From contig JBAYBO010000006.1 of the NCBI GenBank assembly GCA_041669225.1, forward strand, positions 1 to 32,076: DNA of 32,076 nucleotides, given 5' to 3'. A program made the translations under genes and the position numbers. The stretch is from UBA1424 sp041669225 (lineage in GTDB: Bacteria; Bacillota_I; Bacilli_A; RFN20; CAG-826). The notes beneath the pieces are model-generated. The model did not search any database, was not told where the DNA came from, and saw nothing but the letters and a program-made list of their open reading frames with translations. This document shows positions 31,652 through 32,076 of this stretch, in pieces (the stretch's first letter is position 1; every line of letters begins with the position of its first letter).

Positions 31652-31683
31652 AAGTAAAAAGGCGCCATCATAGATGACACCTT
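31652..31683 (-). terminator. rho-independent terminator downstream of the Abi remnant
   Basis: AAGGTGTCATC pairs with GATGGCGCCTT (11 bp with two G-U pairs) around a 3-base loop, with TTTTTAC following on the minus strand. It lies about 55 bases past the last Abi-like frame and probably was that gene's terminator; it now insulates gdhA from upstream transcription. Confidence 0.75.
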
Positions 31684-31686
31684 CTC

Positions 31687-31704
31687 ATCCAGGACCCCCT
31701 GGAT
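31687..31704. repeat. 7-bp inverted repeat ATCCAGG-ACCC-CCTGGAT
   Basis: A second hairpin directly 5' of the terminator on the minus strand, separated by 3 bases. It lacks a U-run; it may extend the termination structure. Confidence 0.4.
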
Positions 31705-31737
31705 TTCTCTATAAATGAATCTACACCAATTCAAACG

Positions 31738-31983
31738 TTATGTCAGTTCATCATCAAATTTCCTAAGGGCATAAAATTCTTTTATTGTTGTGCCTTTAGT
31801 ATATATATGATTTCCATTTTCGTCTTTTGAAGAACTAAATTAAATGGCGATTTATAACCATTAACCAAGTTAAAATAACCAACTCAAATAATAATTTCTT
31901 TGTCTTTGTTTCCGTTATAAAGTTTTTTTGTCATTGGCAAGATGTTTAATTTGCTCATCAAAAGATAAAAACTTTTTGACCAC
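31738..31983 (-). pseudogene. decayed Abi family (AbiD/AbiF-like) phage-defence gene
   Basis: Three short frames on the minus strand line up in order with the N-terminal third of Abi_2 proteins. Frame A (31983-31915) reads VVKKFLSFDEQIKHLANDKK, the usual K-x-F-L-[ST]-x-x-E-Q-[IL] opening, then hits TAA. Frame B (about 31883-31839) reads VGYFNLVNGYKSPFN, matching the N-Y-F-R-L-x-G-Y-x-x-P-F core. Frame C (31824-31738) reads DENGNHIYTKGTTIKEFYAL followed by RKFDDELT, matching the G-T-x-F-x-x-[IL]-Y-x-[FL]-D-x-x-L-R element, then stops. At least two frameshifts and loss of the C-terminal two thirds make it non-functional. The family causes abortive infection, with or without a partner. Confidence 0.75.
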
Positions 31984-31985
31984 AA

Positions 31986-32002
31986 TTAGTGTTTTACACT
32001 AA
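31986..32002. promoter_or_regulatory. palindrome TTAGTGT-TTT-ACACTAA upstream of the Abi remnant
   Basis: A perfect 7-bp inverted repeat with a 3-base centre directly before the first Abi-like codon. A weak TATAGT lies beside it (32002-32007, minus). This is probably the relic operator or leader of the dead gene. The remaining bases to 32076 show no gene. Confidence 0.4.
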
Positions 32003-32076
32003 CTATAGCACGTTATATTTTCAAGTTTAATAATTGCCTGAACCAAATGCCGCTTAACGTCCAGTTGGTTATTCTC

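Noticed and set aside
1..32076. CRISPR array, insertion sequence, attachment site or prophage
   Set aside because: No regularly spaced repeats, transposase or integrase reading frames, or flanking direct repeats were found.

Overview
The window looks like chromosome of a low-GC Gram-positive bacterium (Bacillota or a relative that keeps the standard genetic code). TGA is used as an ordinary stop, purine-rich Shine-Dalgarno sites precede nearly every gene, and a CcpA-type cre box sits in one promoter. Anaerobic, amino-acid/purine-fermenting metabolism is inferred from gene content. No rRNA, tRNA, insertion sequence, prophage or CRISPR array was seen. Almost every gene is on the minus strand; the only well-supported plus-strand gene is arcC.

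Region 1 (1-7573) holds housekeeping and envelope genes: a DUF4153 membrane protein cut by the left edge, a 44-residue basic protein, an ABC exporter pair, a DUF975 membrane protein, a small GNAT protein, and an overlapping four-gene operon (unknown protein, GNAT acetyltransferase, ABC ATPase, ABC-2 permease).

Region 2 (7621-26297) is the main accessory block. Sixteen tightly packed minus-strand genes run from a promoter near 25105-25133 to a terminator at 7621-7656. In transcription order they are: mocA-like cytidylyltransferase; FAD, 2Fe-2S and molybdopterin subunits of one hydroxylase; an integral membrane protein; a THEP1-like NTPase; hydantoinase; SsnA amidohydrolase; a PreA-like flavoprotein with two 4Fe-4S motifs; molybdopterin, 2Fe-2S and FAD subunits of a second hydroxylase; two fold-type II PLP enzymes; YgeY; and YgeW. 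arcC (carbamate kinase) is divergently transcribed from the other end. This is a variant of the selenium-dependent molybdenum hydroxylase / anaerobic purine (urate, xanthine) degradation cluster. The likely logic is purine hydroxylation, ring opening and deamination by HydA and SsnA, hydrolysis by YgeY, ammonia elimination by PLP enzymes, carbamoyl transfer by YgeW, and ATP formation by ArcC. Order and substrates are inferred. Relative to the E. coli layout, the long YgfK is replaced by a short PreA-like protein, canonical DpaL/YgeX is absent and two other PLP enzymes are present, and there are two complete three-subunit hydroxylases. Their molybdenum subunits differ at the residues that bind purines in xanthine dehydrogenase.

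Region 3 (26500-31560) is a four-gene operon gdhA - DUF1015 - serC - serA, with a promoter carrying a perfect cre match and a strong terminator. It links ammonia assimilation into glutamate to serine synthesis, since SerC uses glutamate as amino donor.

Region 4 (31560-32076) has no intact gene. It contains a decayed, frameshifted and truncated Abi-family (AbiD/AbiF-like) phage-defence gene and its downstream terminator. A second short orphan reading frame, perhaps another remnant, lies at 26349-26507.
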